Source of the DNA: Burkholderiaceae bacterium
GTDB taxonomy: Bacteria > Pseudomonadota > Gammaproteobacteria > Burkholderiales > Burkholderiaceae_C
NCBI GenBank assembly: GCA_031256125.1
Contig: JAIRRE010000359.1
Coordinates: forward strand, 1 to 8,958
DNA: 8,958 nt
Direction: 5' to 3'
The notes under the pieces are model-generated. The model ran no database searches, was not told the DNA's origin, and was given only the letters and a program-made list of their open reading frames with translations. Positions 1 through 7,103 of this stretch are shown here, one piece after another. The position numbers and the translations under genes were made by a program. Numbering within the stretch: the stretch's first letter is position 1; every line of letters begins with the position of its first letter.

Positions 1-377
1 TGCGTCACGCGCACGTTGTAGTCGAAATCGGAAGGCGTCTTGCCGTCTTCCTTGAGGGATCCATCCATCATCACCGAGCCGAAGCCGAGCGTAATCGCCC
101 CCGCGCACACGGCGGGCGAAGTGCCATGGTCCTGGTGCATTACCAGCGGAATCTTGGGGTATGCCTCGCTGGCGGCCTGAATCAGATGCTTGATGAACGA
201 TTCGCCCGCATACTTGCGCGCGCCCGCGCTGGCTTGCAGGATGACAGGCGCGCCCACCTCGTCGGCGGCGGTCATCACGGCCTGCACCTGTTCCAGATTG
301 TTGACGTTGAAAGCCGGAATGCCATAGCCGTGTTCGGCGGCATGGTCCAGCAGTTGGCGCATGGAAACGAGCGGCAT
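1..377 (-). CDS. fba: Class II fructose-bisphosphate aldolase, N-terminal part (runs off left edge)
   Basis: This glycolytic/gluconeogenic enzyme reversibly cleaves fructose-1,6-bisphosphate to dihydroxyacetone phosphate and glyceraldehyde-3-phosphate in the cytosol, using a divalent metal. Reading the minus strand from the ATG at 377-375 gives 125 codons beginning [20 protein letters not shown], followed by PAFNVNN and the class II signature region VMHQDHG. In that signature Asp83 should be the catalytic acid and His84 a zinc ligand, by comparison with the family. A run ending SVMMDGS is also typical. A strong Shine-Dalgarno (GAGGAG, complement of 385-390) lies 7 bases before the ATG and fixes the start. 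The C-terminal two thirds, including the remaining zinc ligands, lie outside the window. The gene is divergent from the phosphoesterase lipoprotein and shares its upstream region. The symbol fba is used generically; Calvin-cycle copies of the family are called cbbA. Confidence 0.95.
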   Translation of the reverse strand, partial: MPLVSMRQLLDHAAEHGYGIPAFNVNNLEQVQAVMTAADEVGAPVILQASAGARKYAGESFIKHLIQAASEAYPKIPLVMHQDHGTSPAVCAGAITLGFGSVMMDGSLKEDGKTPSDFDYNVRVT

Positions 378-536
378 GTTCGCTCTCCTCAAAGAGTGTC
401 GTGAAATGGAAAGGAGAGTTTACCCGCCGATCAGTCAGCGCCGAATACGTTCGCGCGGTGATTGTCCGGCATTATCCAAGCGCGCCGCGCACTCACGGGC
501 AAGGTTGCAAGGAATCTGCTACCGGGTTCGGCTGGA

Positions 537-570
537 AAGTCATAAAGCGGTCACATTACCCATCAATACT
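537..570 (+). promoter_or_regulatory. Candidate PhoB box with -10 hexamer upstream of the phosphoesterase lipoprotein
   Basis: Bases 537-554 read AAGTCATAAAGCGGTCAC. Against the enterobacterial Pho-box consensus (two CTGTCAT-like 7-mers separated by a 4-bp A/T-rich spacer) 14 of 18 positions agree by eye. Both GTCA cores are intact and exactly 11 bp apart. A -10-like AATACT (565-570, 4 of 6 against TATAAT) follows after 10 bp, the spacing expected where PhoB replaces the -35 contact. The site is on the strand of, and about 65 bp before, a gene encoding a phosphoesterase. The match is direct observation; PhoB control is inference. Confidence 0.55.
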
Positions 571-634
571 GCTTGCCGCAGACAGCTGCTTAGTCAATCA
601 GTAAGGTCTGTGAACTTTACAAGGAGCCAATTTC

Positions 635-3616
635 ATGAGAATGCGACGTCTTTTGCCGGCTCTGATTGCAGTACCGGCGATTTCGATACTGATAACTGCT
701 TGTGGCGGTGGTGGCGATGACCACACCCTGAGCAGCAACAACCCCGGCAACAACAATCCCAGCACGCCCGCACTGACCAACACCAGCGCGGAGATGCTGC
801 CGTACGGCCTGGGCATCACCCCACAGGCCATTCCGGGTGCGGTTCAACAGTTGCTGAACCCGCACATCGCGGCGAACCCGAACTGGGTGGTCAGCGAGGC
901 GGTGAAAGCACAACTGAGTCCCGACGACAACACGCTCGCCGTCATCACCGCCGGCTACAACACGTTGTACAACACAGGCACGGAAGTGGTCGACACGGCT
1001 TCCTCGACGCAGTATATTTTTATCTACGACGTGTCGGGCGCCAACAAGAGCAACCCGAAATTCATTCAAGCCATCCCGCAAATCAACGCGTTCGTTGGCT
1101 TGGCCTGGAACGGTAACACCACGCTATACGGCACGGGCGGCGCCGACGATAAGGTTTACGTGTACTCGCGCGCTTCAACAGCTCCGTCGGCGCAGTTCTC
1201 CCAGACCGCGGCCATTGCGCTCGGTCACGCGGCTGGTATCGGATTGGGTGTGCAGCCCAATGCCGGCGGTCTGGCTGTCTCGTCCGATGGCAAGACGCTG
1301 CTTGTCGCTAATAACTACAACGACTCGGTCTCCGTCATTGATGCCACGGCCAACAAGCTCTTGACCGAATACGATCTGCGCCCGTACCACACGTCGGGCG
1401 CTGAGGGTGTAGCTGGCGGCGAATACCCGTGGGCGGTGACGATGACATCGGGCAACATCGCGTTCATTTCATCGGTGCGCGACCGTGAAGTCGTGGTGCT
1501 GAACCTGTCGAATCCGGGTTCGCCCCAGTTCGTCAAACGTATTACGCTGGGTGGCAACGCCTACGGCATGACGCTCTCGCCGGACCAGTCGCAACTGTTC
1601 GTGGCGGAAGAAAACACTGACCGGGTGGCGGTCATCGATACCAAGTCGTACCAAATCACGCAGACGGTCGATTTGAGCGTAGCCAACAGCACGGGTCAAG
1701 GCAATTACAGCGGCCGCGACACGGTTGCCGTGACGGTCTCGCCCGATGGCAAGACGTTGTACGCGGTCAACAACGGCGACAACTCGGTCGCGGTGGTTCC
1801 GCTCACGGGCACCAACGCCTACAAGGTTGCCGGCTACATGCCGACCGCCTATGCCCCCAAGGATCTCGCCCTGAGCAGTGACGGCTCGCAGATGTACATC
1901 ATCAACGGCAAGTCCAACACCGGCCCGAACCCGGACTACAACAAGCTGGGCGGCAATTACTCGAACAATCAATACCAGTTCGGTCTCGAACAGGCGAGCC
2001 TGGTGAGCGCGCCGGTTCCGTCCAGCGGCGTACTGGCCGAACTCACGACCCTGGTCAACGGCAACAACTATGCGGCGCAAGAAACAGACAGTGACGCGCA
2101 GACGATGCAGTTCATGCGCAGCCACATCAAACACGTGATCTACGTCATCAAGGAAAACCGCACGTTTGACCAGGTTCTTGGTGACCTCAACAACGGTTCC
2201 AATGGCGATCCGACGCTGACCATGTACGGCAAGGCCATTACGCCGAACCTGCACGCGGTTGCCTCGACGTTCGCCACGATCGACAACTTCATGGATCCGG
2301 GTGATGGTTCGATGGACGGCTGGTCGTGGGCGCAGCACGCACATATCACGCCGACCGAGGAACTCTCGCAGCAAATAAATTACGCCGGCGTCTCGCGCGG
2401 CATGGCGTATGAATCCGAAGGCGCGAACCGCGGCATTCCCGTCGGCCTGGACACACCGTCCAGCCGTGATACGGCAACGGCGGGCGGTAACGGCTACAGC
2501 ACCAACGCCATGCTTGCTGCGGAGGCGGGCGGCGTCGCCAACGTTCTTCCGGGCATCGCCGACGTGTCAGTGCCGGATGCGCCATTCGGCTATCAGCAAG
2601 ACAGCATCTACAGCGCCGTCTTGCAGGCTGGCGGCTCGATCCGCGATTACGGCGGCATGGTCAACAACATCGGTTCGTACGGCACGGCGGCCAACCCGCT
2701 CTCCAACCCGTATGCCGCGGGCATGGTCATGGCCATACCGCTCAAGCCTGACTTCGTGAATCGCACGGACACGTATTACCTCGGGTTCGATCAGTCTTAC
2801 CCGGACACGTACCGGGAGATAGAGTGGAACCGCGAGTTCCAGCAGTACGTCTCGAACGGCCAGTTGCCGACGTTCGAACTCGTTCGCATGGGTGCCGATC
2901 ACACCGGCAACTACTACAACCCGTCAACGGGGTCGGGCAACATCGGCCAGATGGCCGCGCCTGAACAGGAAGAGGCCGACAACGATTTCGCGGTGGGCAA
3001 ACTGGTCGAAGCGGTGGCCCACAGCCCGTATGCCTCCAACACGCTGATCGTGATCATCGAGGACGATTCGCAAGACGGCTCGGATCACGTCGATTCGCAT
3101 CGTGCCACAATGTATTTCGTCGGCCCATACGTCAAGCAGGGCAAGGTGGTGAGCACAGCCTACAACCAAGTCAACGCGATCCGCACCATAGAAGATGTGC
3201 TGGGTACCCAGCACATCAACATGAACACGGCTTATGCCAGGCCGATGGCTGACGTATTCGACACGACCATGAACGGTTCGTGGACATTTACGACCGTTGC
3301 TTCGACGATTCTGCAGAACACGAATGTCGGTAACATCGCGACCAATTCAGCCGCCAACGGCGGTCTGGGGGCGCAGTACGCCCTGGGCAAGGTCGTCCGT
3401 CCGCGGCATAACGGCGTGTATTGGGCCAAGGTCCAGCGCCAGCTCGAAAAGCGCGGTTACACCTTGGCGAAGGCAGACCGGATTCCGCCGGTCATCTTCA
3501 ATGAAGTGCTGTGGAAGGGCGTAATGGGCAACAAGCCCTATCCGATGCCCCATTCGATCTACACGGTGGCGCAGAACACCCTCGGCAAGGTCGATTCCGA
3601 CGGTGATGACGACTGA
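635..3616 (+). CDS. Lipoprotein with YncE-like beta-propeller and alkaline-phosphatase-superfamily phosphoesterase domain
   Basis: Predicted exported lipoprotein of 993 residues. The signal peptide ends in a lipobox ITAC with Cys23 as the lipidated residue. Gly at +2 argues for the outer membrane rather than inner-membrane retention. An Asn/Ser/Pro-rich linker (about 30-50) leads into a YncE/YVTN-type beta-propeller (about 70-440), with repeat units near 211-244, 309-340, 361-394 and 407-425, each of the form xxxSxDGxxLxVxNxxxxxVxVID. The phosphoesterase domain runs from about 495 to 870. It opens with KHVIYVIKENRTFDQ, where Glu507 and Asn508 are expected metal ligands, and has a second metal cluster EDDSQDGSDHVDSHR (809-823). 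Ser559 in GDGSMDG lies in the active-site region, but I cannot confirm the nucleophile. The protein probably hydrolyses phosphate mono- or diesters outside the cytoplasm; the substrate is unknown. Shine-Dalgarno AAGGAG (621-626) lies 8 bases before the ATG. The upstream Pho-box candidate suggests phosphate-starvation control. The same domain fusion is known in proteobacteria as a bifunctional YncE/alkaline phosphatase family protein. Confidence 0.9.
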   Translation: MRMRRLLPALIAVPAISILITACGGGGDDHTLSSNNPGNNNPSTPALTNTSAEMLPYGLGITPQAIPGAVQQLLNPHIAANPNWVVSEAVKAQLSPDDNTLAVITAGYNTLYNTGTEVVDTASSTQYIFIYDVSGANKSNPKFIQAIPQINAFVGLAWNGNTTLYGTGGADDKVYVYSRASTAPSAQFSQTAAIALGHAAGIGLGVQPNAGGLAVSSDGKTLLVANNYNDSVSVIDATANKLLTEYDLRPYHTSGAEGVAGGEYPWAVTMTSGNIAFISSVRDREVVVLNLSNPGSPQFVKRITLGGNAYGMTLSPDQSQLFVAEENTDRVAVIDTKSYQITQTVDLSVANSTGQGNYSGRDTVAVTVSPDGKTLYAVNNGDNSVAVVPLTGTNAYKVAGYMPTAYAPKDLALSSDGSQMYIINGKSNTGPNPDYNKLGGNYSNNQYQFGLEQASLVSAPVPSSGVLAELTTLVNGNNYAAQETDSDAQTMQFMRSHIKHVIYVIKENRTFDQVLGDLNNGSNGDPTLTMYGKAITPNLHAVASTFATIDNFMDPGDGSMDGWSWAQHAHITPTEELSQQINYAGVSRGMAYESEGANRGIPVGLDTPSSRDTATAGGNGYSTNAMLAAEAGGVANVLPGIADVSVPDAPFGYQQDSIYSAVLQAGGSIRDYGGMVNNIGSYGTAANPLSNPYAAGMVMAIPLKPDFVNRTDTYYLGFDQSYPDTYREIEWNREFQQYVSNGQLPTFELVRMGADHTGNYYNPSTGSGNIGQMAAPEQEEADNDFAVGKLVEAVAHSPYASNTLIVIIEDDSQDGSDHVDSHRATMYFVGPYVKQGKVVSTAYNQVNAIRTIEDVLGTQHINMNTAYARPMADVFDTTMNGSWTFTTVASTILQNTNVGNIATNSAANGGLGAQYALGKVVRPRHNGVYWAKVQRQLEKRGYTLAKADRIPPVIFNEVLWKGVMGNKPYPMPHSIYTVAQNTLGKVDSDGDDD

Positions 3617-3654
3617 GCGATAACCGGGATGATTCATTGAGGGACTGACCCTTG

Positions 3655-3687
3655 GCGCAGCGGACTGGAATGCCTGCTGCGCTTTTT
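3655..3687 (+). terminator. Rho-independent terminator after the phosphoesterase gene
   Basis: GCGCAGC (3655-3661) pairs perfectly with GCTGCGC (3676-3682) around a 14-base loop, followed at once by TTTTT and a further pyrimidine-rich run. It sits 38 bases after the lipoprotein stop. It separates that gene from the TonB receptor, implying the receptor has its own promoter, and it makes a translation start inside this hairpin unlikely. Confidence 0.8.
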
Positions 3688-3734
3688 CTTCCCCCTTTTA
3701 TCGCGAGTAGTGCATTCGGCTGTGACATTTACTG

Positions 3735-3753
3735 CAATACGCATTTGGTATTG
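3735..3753. promoter_or_regulatory. 19-bp inverted repeat, possible operator of the TonB receptor gene
   Basis: CAATAC (3735-3740) and GTATTG (3748-3753) form a perfect 6-bp inverted repeat with a 7-base centre, 24 bases before the proposed GTG start. The overall length of 19 bp equals that of a Fur box, and iron-regulated receptors commonly carry one. The bases match the Fur consensus (GATAATGATAATCATTATC) only poorly, so the regulator, if any, is not identified. No convincing -35/-10 pair was found in 3688-3777. Confidence 0.25.
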
Positions 3754-3777
3754 ATTGCGTTACAAGAATCGTTCAGC

Positions 3778-6036
3778 GTGAAACCAATAAACATTTCAAG
3801 AATTCGCGGCGCCATTGCCGCTTCAGCACTGTTTGTCACTTTTGTATTTGCCCATGTGGCGAAGGCCCAACAAGCTCAACAAGAGCAGTCTCAGCAAACA
3901 AAAGCTCAGCAACAGTCGGATGGAGACCAACAAACGTTGGCTTCGCCGACACAACCGACCGCTTCGCTCGGCAAGGTCTTCGTGACCGCAGCACCCGACC
4001 GTAGCGTGAACAACCCGTACCAGTCCGCGAATGTCAGCAAGACCGGCACTCCGATCGGCGAACTGCCGATGGCGGTGCAGGAAATCCCGCGCGCAATTCT
4101 TGACGAGCAAGGCGTTACGTCGTTGCAGGAAGCGATCCTGAAGGGCAACGTGTCCGGCGTGAACTATGGCGGCACTGATTCGAAGGGCTTCACCGACCAC
4201 TTCATGATCCGCGGTCTTCAGGCGCAGACTTATAACGATGGTTTCTCGGATGGCGACCAAGTCAACGGCCCGATGCATTCACTGCTGGGCGTCGAGCGCA
4301 TCGAAGTGCTCGAAGGGCCGGGATCGGCGCTGCTGGGCAGCGGACCGCCAGGAGGGTCGATCAACCTGATTCACTACACGCCGTCAGCACAGCTCCATTG
4401 GGGTAGCGACATCCAGGTCGGATCGTTCGGCACCGCCAATGGCAGTGCCTACGTCACCGGCTCGACCGGCATTGATGGCCTGAACTATCGCTTGGACGTT
4501 GCGACTAGCCGCTCCGATGGCTACCGCAGCCTCGGATCGTGGCGCAAGGAAATCCGCCCTGCTCTGCAATGGAATATCGGCGACCACAAGATCGAGTTCT
4601 CCATCGAGGCTCAGGACTACATGGCAACGCCCGATTCGTACGGGATGATCTATTACCAGGGGGCGCCAATTAGCAACGTCCCATTCAACGCCAAATATTC
4701 GACACCATTTGCGCGCGCACGCGGCAACTATGTGCGCACCACGCTCTCGGACGAGTGGAAAATCAACGACCATCTGACGCTCAATAATCGTCTGTCGTTC
4801 ATGCACCACGCGCTGGACTTCTACAGCAACGGCGACAGCACGCACGCGAAGATCGTGGGTGACGTATTTACCGGTCGCCAACTGCGTCACCAGGACGATA
4901 CGCTCAACACCATCGACTACCAGTTGGAACCCATCTGGAAATTTTCGACGGGCAACATCCGCCACACTCTGGTGACGGGCTTGGAATACCTGAACCAGGG
5001 TCTCAATACCGACAAGACGACGGCAGATCTTCCCGACATTGACGACATCTTCGCGCCAGTGCCGCTGGAAACCTCCATCGCAAGCCTGAACTTCCAGTGC
5101 GCGCCTGGCCATTCGTGCCAGAACGATCAGGTGTCAGCAAACTTCTACAGTCTTTATGCGACCGATCAGGTGGACATGACGGATAGATTGAAAATTCGCG
5201 CGAGTATTCGCAAGGATTGGTTCGACACGTCACTGACCCTGCGCCCGATCCCCGGCGAACCGAACCGCACCGCCAATGACGGCATCACGCTGGTTCCGGG
5301 CAATACGTACACGCGCCAGGACGCGCCAACCAGCTGGAACATCGGAGCGTTATACAAACTCACGCCGTCGATATCACCGTATCTCGGCGTATCGCGCAGC
5401 TACCTGGCTAATTTCAATTCGGAAAACGACGCGTTTTCCATCGGCCCGCCCGAATCGGCGCTGCAATACGAACTGGGCGCAAAGTGGTTATTCCTCGACG
5501 GGCTGTACGTGCTCAACACCGCGCTCTTCGACGTGAAGCGACAACATGTGGCGACTGCGTACGGCGACGACCAGATCGCGTTCGATTCGCAACGCACGCG
5601 CGGCGTCGAAGTATCGCTCGACGCGAGTTTCACGCCGAATTGGCACGCATACGCGAACTTCACCGCGCAGCACGCGCGCATTACCTATAGCCCGGACACC
5701 CCAGGCGCGGCCGGCACAATGCCGCAAGGCGTGCCTGCCCGCATGGCAAACCTATGGACGACGTATCGTTTCTCCCTTTTTGGCAGGACAGGCTTTCACG
5801 CTGGCGTCGGCGTCAACTACGCAAGCCGGACGACAAACGGCTTTGCCAACGGCTACGACTGGGCGCCGGCCTATGTGATCGAGAACCTGCAATTCGGTTA
5901 CGCGAGGCGTCCTTGGGGTGTCGATCTGACTATCGACAACGTCACCAACCGGCGCTACTACATCGCCACCAACGTAGTCGGCGCGTTCGTCGGCACGCCG
6001 TTGAGCGCATATGTCCGGTTGCATTTTGACTTCTGA
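3778..6036 (+). CDS. TonB-dependent outer-membrane receptor (siderophore-receptor type)
   Basis: An outer-membrane active transporter that imports a ligand, commonly a ferric siderophore, using energy from TonB-ExbBD. From the GTG at 3778 the product is 752 residues. The frame stays open upstream to a TTG at 3652, but that extension begins inside a terminator. The GTG instead places a classical signal peptide at the very N-terminus: basic n-region, hydrophobic core about 11-27, and AKA before Gln31. A Gln-rich segment (31-52) precedes [10 protein letters not shown] (64-73), a TonB-box/plug-entry region. There is no room for an N-terminal signalling (STN) domain. The plug (about 90-205) shows [23 protein letters not shown] and PPGGSINL. 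The barrel fills the rest and ends in LHFDF with the terminal Phe used by the Bam machinery. Cys441 and Cys447 could pair in an extracellular loop. The Shine-Dalgarno is weak. The ligand cannot be read from the sequence; the neighbouring phosphoesterase hints at, but does not prove, a phosphate-linked substrate. Confidence 0.88.
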   Translation: MKPINISRIRGAIAASALFVTFVFAHVAKAQQAQQEQSQQTKAQQQSDGDQQTLASPTQPTASLGKVFVTAAPDRSVNNPYQSANVSKTGTPIGELPMAVQEIPRAILDEQGVTSLQEAILKGNVSGVNYGGTDSKGFTDHFMIRGLQAQTYNDGFSDGDQVNGPMHSLLGVERIEVLEGPGSALLGSGPPGGSINLIHYTPSAQLHWGSDIQVGSFGTANGSAYVTGSTGIDGLNYRLDVATSRSDGYRSLGSWRKEIRPALQWNIGDHKIEFSIEAQDYMATPDSYGMIYYQGAPISNVPFNAKYSTPFARARGNYVRTTLSDEWKINDHLTLNNRLSFMHHALDFYSNGDSTHAKIVGDVFTGRQLRHQDDTLNTIDYQLEPIWKFSTGNIRHTLVTGLEYLNQGLNTDKTTADLPDIDDIFAPVPLETSIASLNFQCAPGHSCQNDQVSANFYSLYATDQVDMTDRLKIRASIRKDWFDTSLTLRPIPGEPNRTANDGITLVPGNTYTRQDAPTSWNIGALYKLTPSISPYLGVSRSYLANFNSENDAFSIGPPESALQYELGAKWLFLDGLYVLNTALFDVKRQHVATAYGDDQIAFDSQRTRGVEVSLDASFTPNWHAYANFTAQHARITYSPDTPGAAGTMPQGVPARMANLWTTYRFSLFGRTGFHAGVGVNYASRTTNGFANGYDWAPAYVIENLQFGYARRPWGVDLTIDNVTNRRYYIATNVVGAFVGTPLSAYVRLHFDF

Positions 6037-6085
6037 GCGCGACCGGTGTTTTACGTCGGCCACGCGACCGAACATGCGCTTCATG

Positions 6086-6343
6086 CCGATCAAGAGCATC
6101 GAACATCAAAGCATTGTTTTCTGCGCCGATGACATGCTCCTGAGTGTGGACTCGGGCCTGTCGCTACAGGGGGCGGCGATTGTCAGCGATGTCTTCTTTC
6201 CCTTCCGCGACGGGCTGGATGTGGTTATCGACCAAGGCGCCACTTGCGTCATCCAGCCCGGTGGTTCAATGCGCAACCAGGAAGTCATAGAGGCCGCCAA
6301 TGAACGCGACGTGGCGATGGTCTTTACCGGAGTGCGGCACTTA
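6086..6343 (+). pseudogene. purH: Decayed C-terminal fragment of purH
   Basis: Intact PurH (about 520 residues) carries out the last two steps of IMP synthesis: AICAR formyltransferase, then IMP cyclohydrolase. Here only a short C-terminal piece survives. The frame reads [16 protein letters not shown], equivalent to the family's FVKSNAIVxxxxxM. It then jumps through SVDS to [20 protein letters not shown], the strongly conserved ASDAFFPFRDGxD region, followed by [20 protein letters not shown] and [10 protein letters not shown]. The segment that normally carries GAGQMSRVDSxxIAxxKA is mostly missing, a small internal in-frame deletion. The similarity stops three residues short of the usual RHFRH end, where the left repeat of an insertion-sequence remnant begins. 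No N-terminal domain is present, so the piece cannot be catalytic. It starts about 50 bases after the receptor stop. The family assignment is from memory of PurH sequences. Confidence 0.8.
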
Positions 6344-6650
6344 AGAACCTGTTTGCAAAACCGTCAATATCGCTTGAGCAGGAGATAAACAAAGGCGATC
6401 TGGATCATGGTCTCGCGGTAGTAGGCAACCGTTCATAGTCTTGAGTACACACAAGATCGCATTGACCTCGCAGCGCACGTTGCTGACCGGTGGACGCCCT
6501 CCTTTGGGGTCTGGGGTGTATTGCCCCGCCACCAGGGGTTGCAATATGGCCCACTGCCGCTCTGTCAGATCGCTGGGATACAAGAGATGAGCTTTTCAAC
6601 CTTGAAAAGGTTAGTATCGTTGAGTTTATCAAGTTTTGCAAACAGGTTCT
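6344..6650 (-). mobile_element. Internally deleted IS5-type insertion sequence, MITE-like, 307 bp
   Basis: The element is bounded by perfect 18-bp terminal inverted repeats: AGAACCTGTTTGCAAAAC at 6344-6361 and its reverse complement at 6633-6650. Between them, on the minus strand, are only the two ends of a transposase gene. With its catalytic core lost it cannot transpose by itself, but the intact ends could still be recognised by a transposase supplied by a full-length relative. The flanks (TTA on the left, CAG on the right) give no target-site duplication. Family placement rests on the transposase N-terminus and C-terminus; the exact IS name is not assignable here. Confidence 0.8.
6364..6583 (-). 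pseudogene. IS5-family transposase remnant (N- and C-terminal ends joined)
   Basis: From a TTG at 6583-6581 the minus strand reads YPSDLTERQWAILQPLVAG, then GGRPPVSNVRCEVNAILCV, the typical N-terminus of IS5-group DDE transposases. Near 6443-6450 the similarity jumps to the C-terminus in another frame, QDYERLPTTA, the family's KDYERLPxT motif. After one more apparent single-base deletion near 6411-6416 it continues as [16 protein letters not shown] and a TGA at 6366-6364. The whole catalytic DDE core, roughly 150-200 residues, is missing. The codon for the initial Met is TTG, possibly a decayed ATG. The gene is dead by deletion and at least two frame changes. Confidence 0.82.
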
Positions 6651-7103
6651 CAGATCTATGGCTCGGCTGGTTTGCTTTATGCCCGTATTGTTGCCCACTG
6701 CTTGTGTTCACACCATCGGAATACGGGCGGGGTTTTGAACATCATCCTTAACGGCTGTAACTTCTGCCTGGTGCGCCAGCCTCACGCGACTTCATGCCAA
6801 GATCAAAGACAGTGCCGAATAAGTTTTGACGTAAAAATTAACTTCTAACATATGAGGTGTTACCTTGATCGGTATTACGTTGCACGGGCTGGCGCTGGAA
6901 ACCCGTATCCGCGATTCAGCGCATCAAACGTAGTATCGAGTGCTTGCGCGATAAAGATAGATGTAAGCGTCGTTATTGCAAATAAACATTAATTATTTTT
7001 AAACAACGATGGCAGATGATACAAAAGTTACCTCTCAGCCCGATTGCAAATCCCCTGTTGCTTAAAACCTCAATTTCGGTAACAATTGCAGACTTTCGTC
7101 AAC
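6651..7103. other. Intergenic region between the IS remnant and the efflux genes
   Basis: No gene can be supported here. The left part (to about 6800) holds an inverted repeat described separately. The right part is AT-rich, especially 6971-7006, which probably contains the promoter of the efflux genes, although no clean hexamer pair stands out. A TTGACG at 6826-6831 would be a good -35, but the best -10 after 17 bp is only CATATG. A 22-codon frame begins with TTG at 6865 behind GAGGTG (6854-6859). A minus-strand frame of about 37 codons ends at 6875. Neither resembles a family I know. This stretch may be further remnant DNA, because the end of purH does not reappear on this side. Confidence 0.6.
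6681..6728. repeat. Inverted repeat with 9-bp perfect arms
   Basis: GCCCGTATT (6681-6689) and AATACGGGC (6720-6728) are perfect complements around a 30-base loop. The loop contains a smaller palindrome, GTGTTCACAC. On the plus strand it is followed by GGGGTTTTGA, a poor U-tract, so it is a weak candidate terminator. It could also be a mobile-element end or a structured RNA. Function unknown. Confidence 0.4.

Noticed and set aside
1469..2374. A 301-codon open frame on the minus strand inside the phosphoesterase gene
   Set aside because: It lies antisense to well-conserved propeller and catalytic motifs, is very rich in Arg/Val/His as expected of a mirror of GC-rich codons, and matches no family.
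3720..3738. Second possible Pho box (CTGTGACATTTACTGCAAT) before the TonB receptor
   Set aside because: The half-sites are 12 rather than 11 bp apart and the TCA core is lost in the first and altered in the second, so it is too weak to claim.
4384..5112. A 242-codon minus-strand frame inside the TonB receptor gene
   Set aside because: Antisense shadow of the receptor barrel; composition is biased and there is no start context or recognisable domain.
6037..6085. Possible terminator after the TonB receptor
   Set aside because: There is a direct repeat of GCGACCG but no stable hairpin followed by a T run.
6826..6854. TTGACG...CATATG as the efflux operon promoter
   Set aside because: The -35 is good, but the -10 matches only three of six positions; not strong enough to list as a promoter.
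6875..6988. Minus-strand frame of about 37 codons (ending FPAPARAT)
   Set aside because: It has protein-like composition but no start codon or ribosome site and no recognised similarity.
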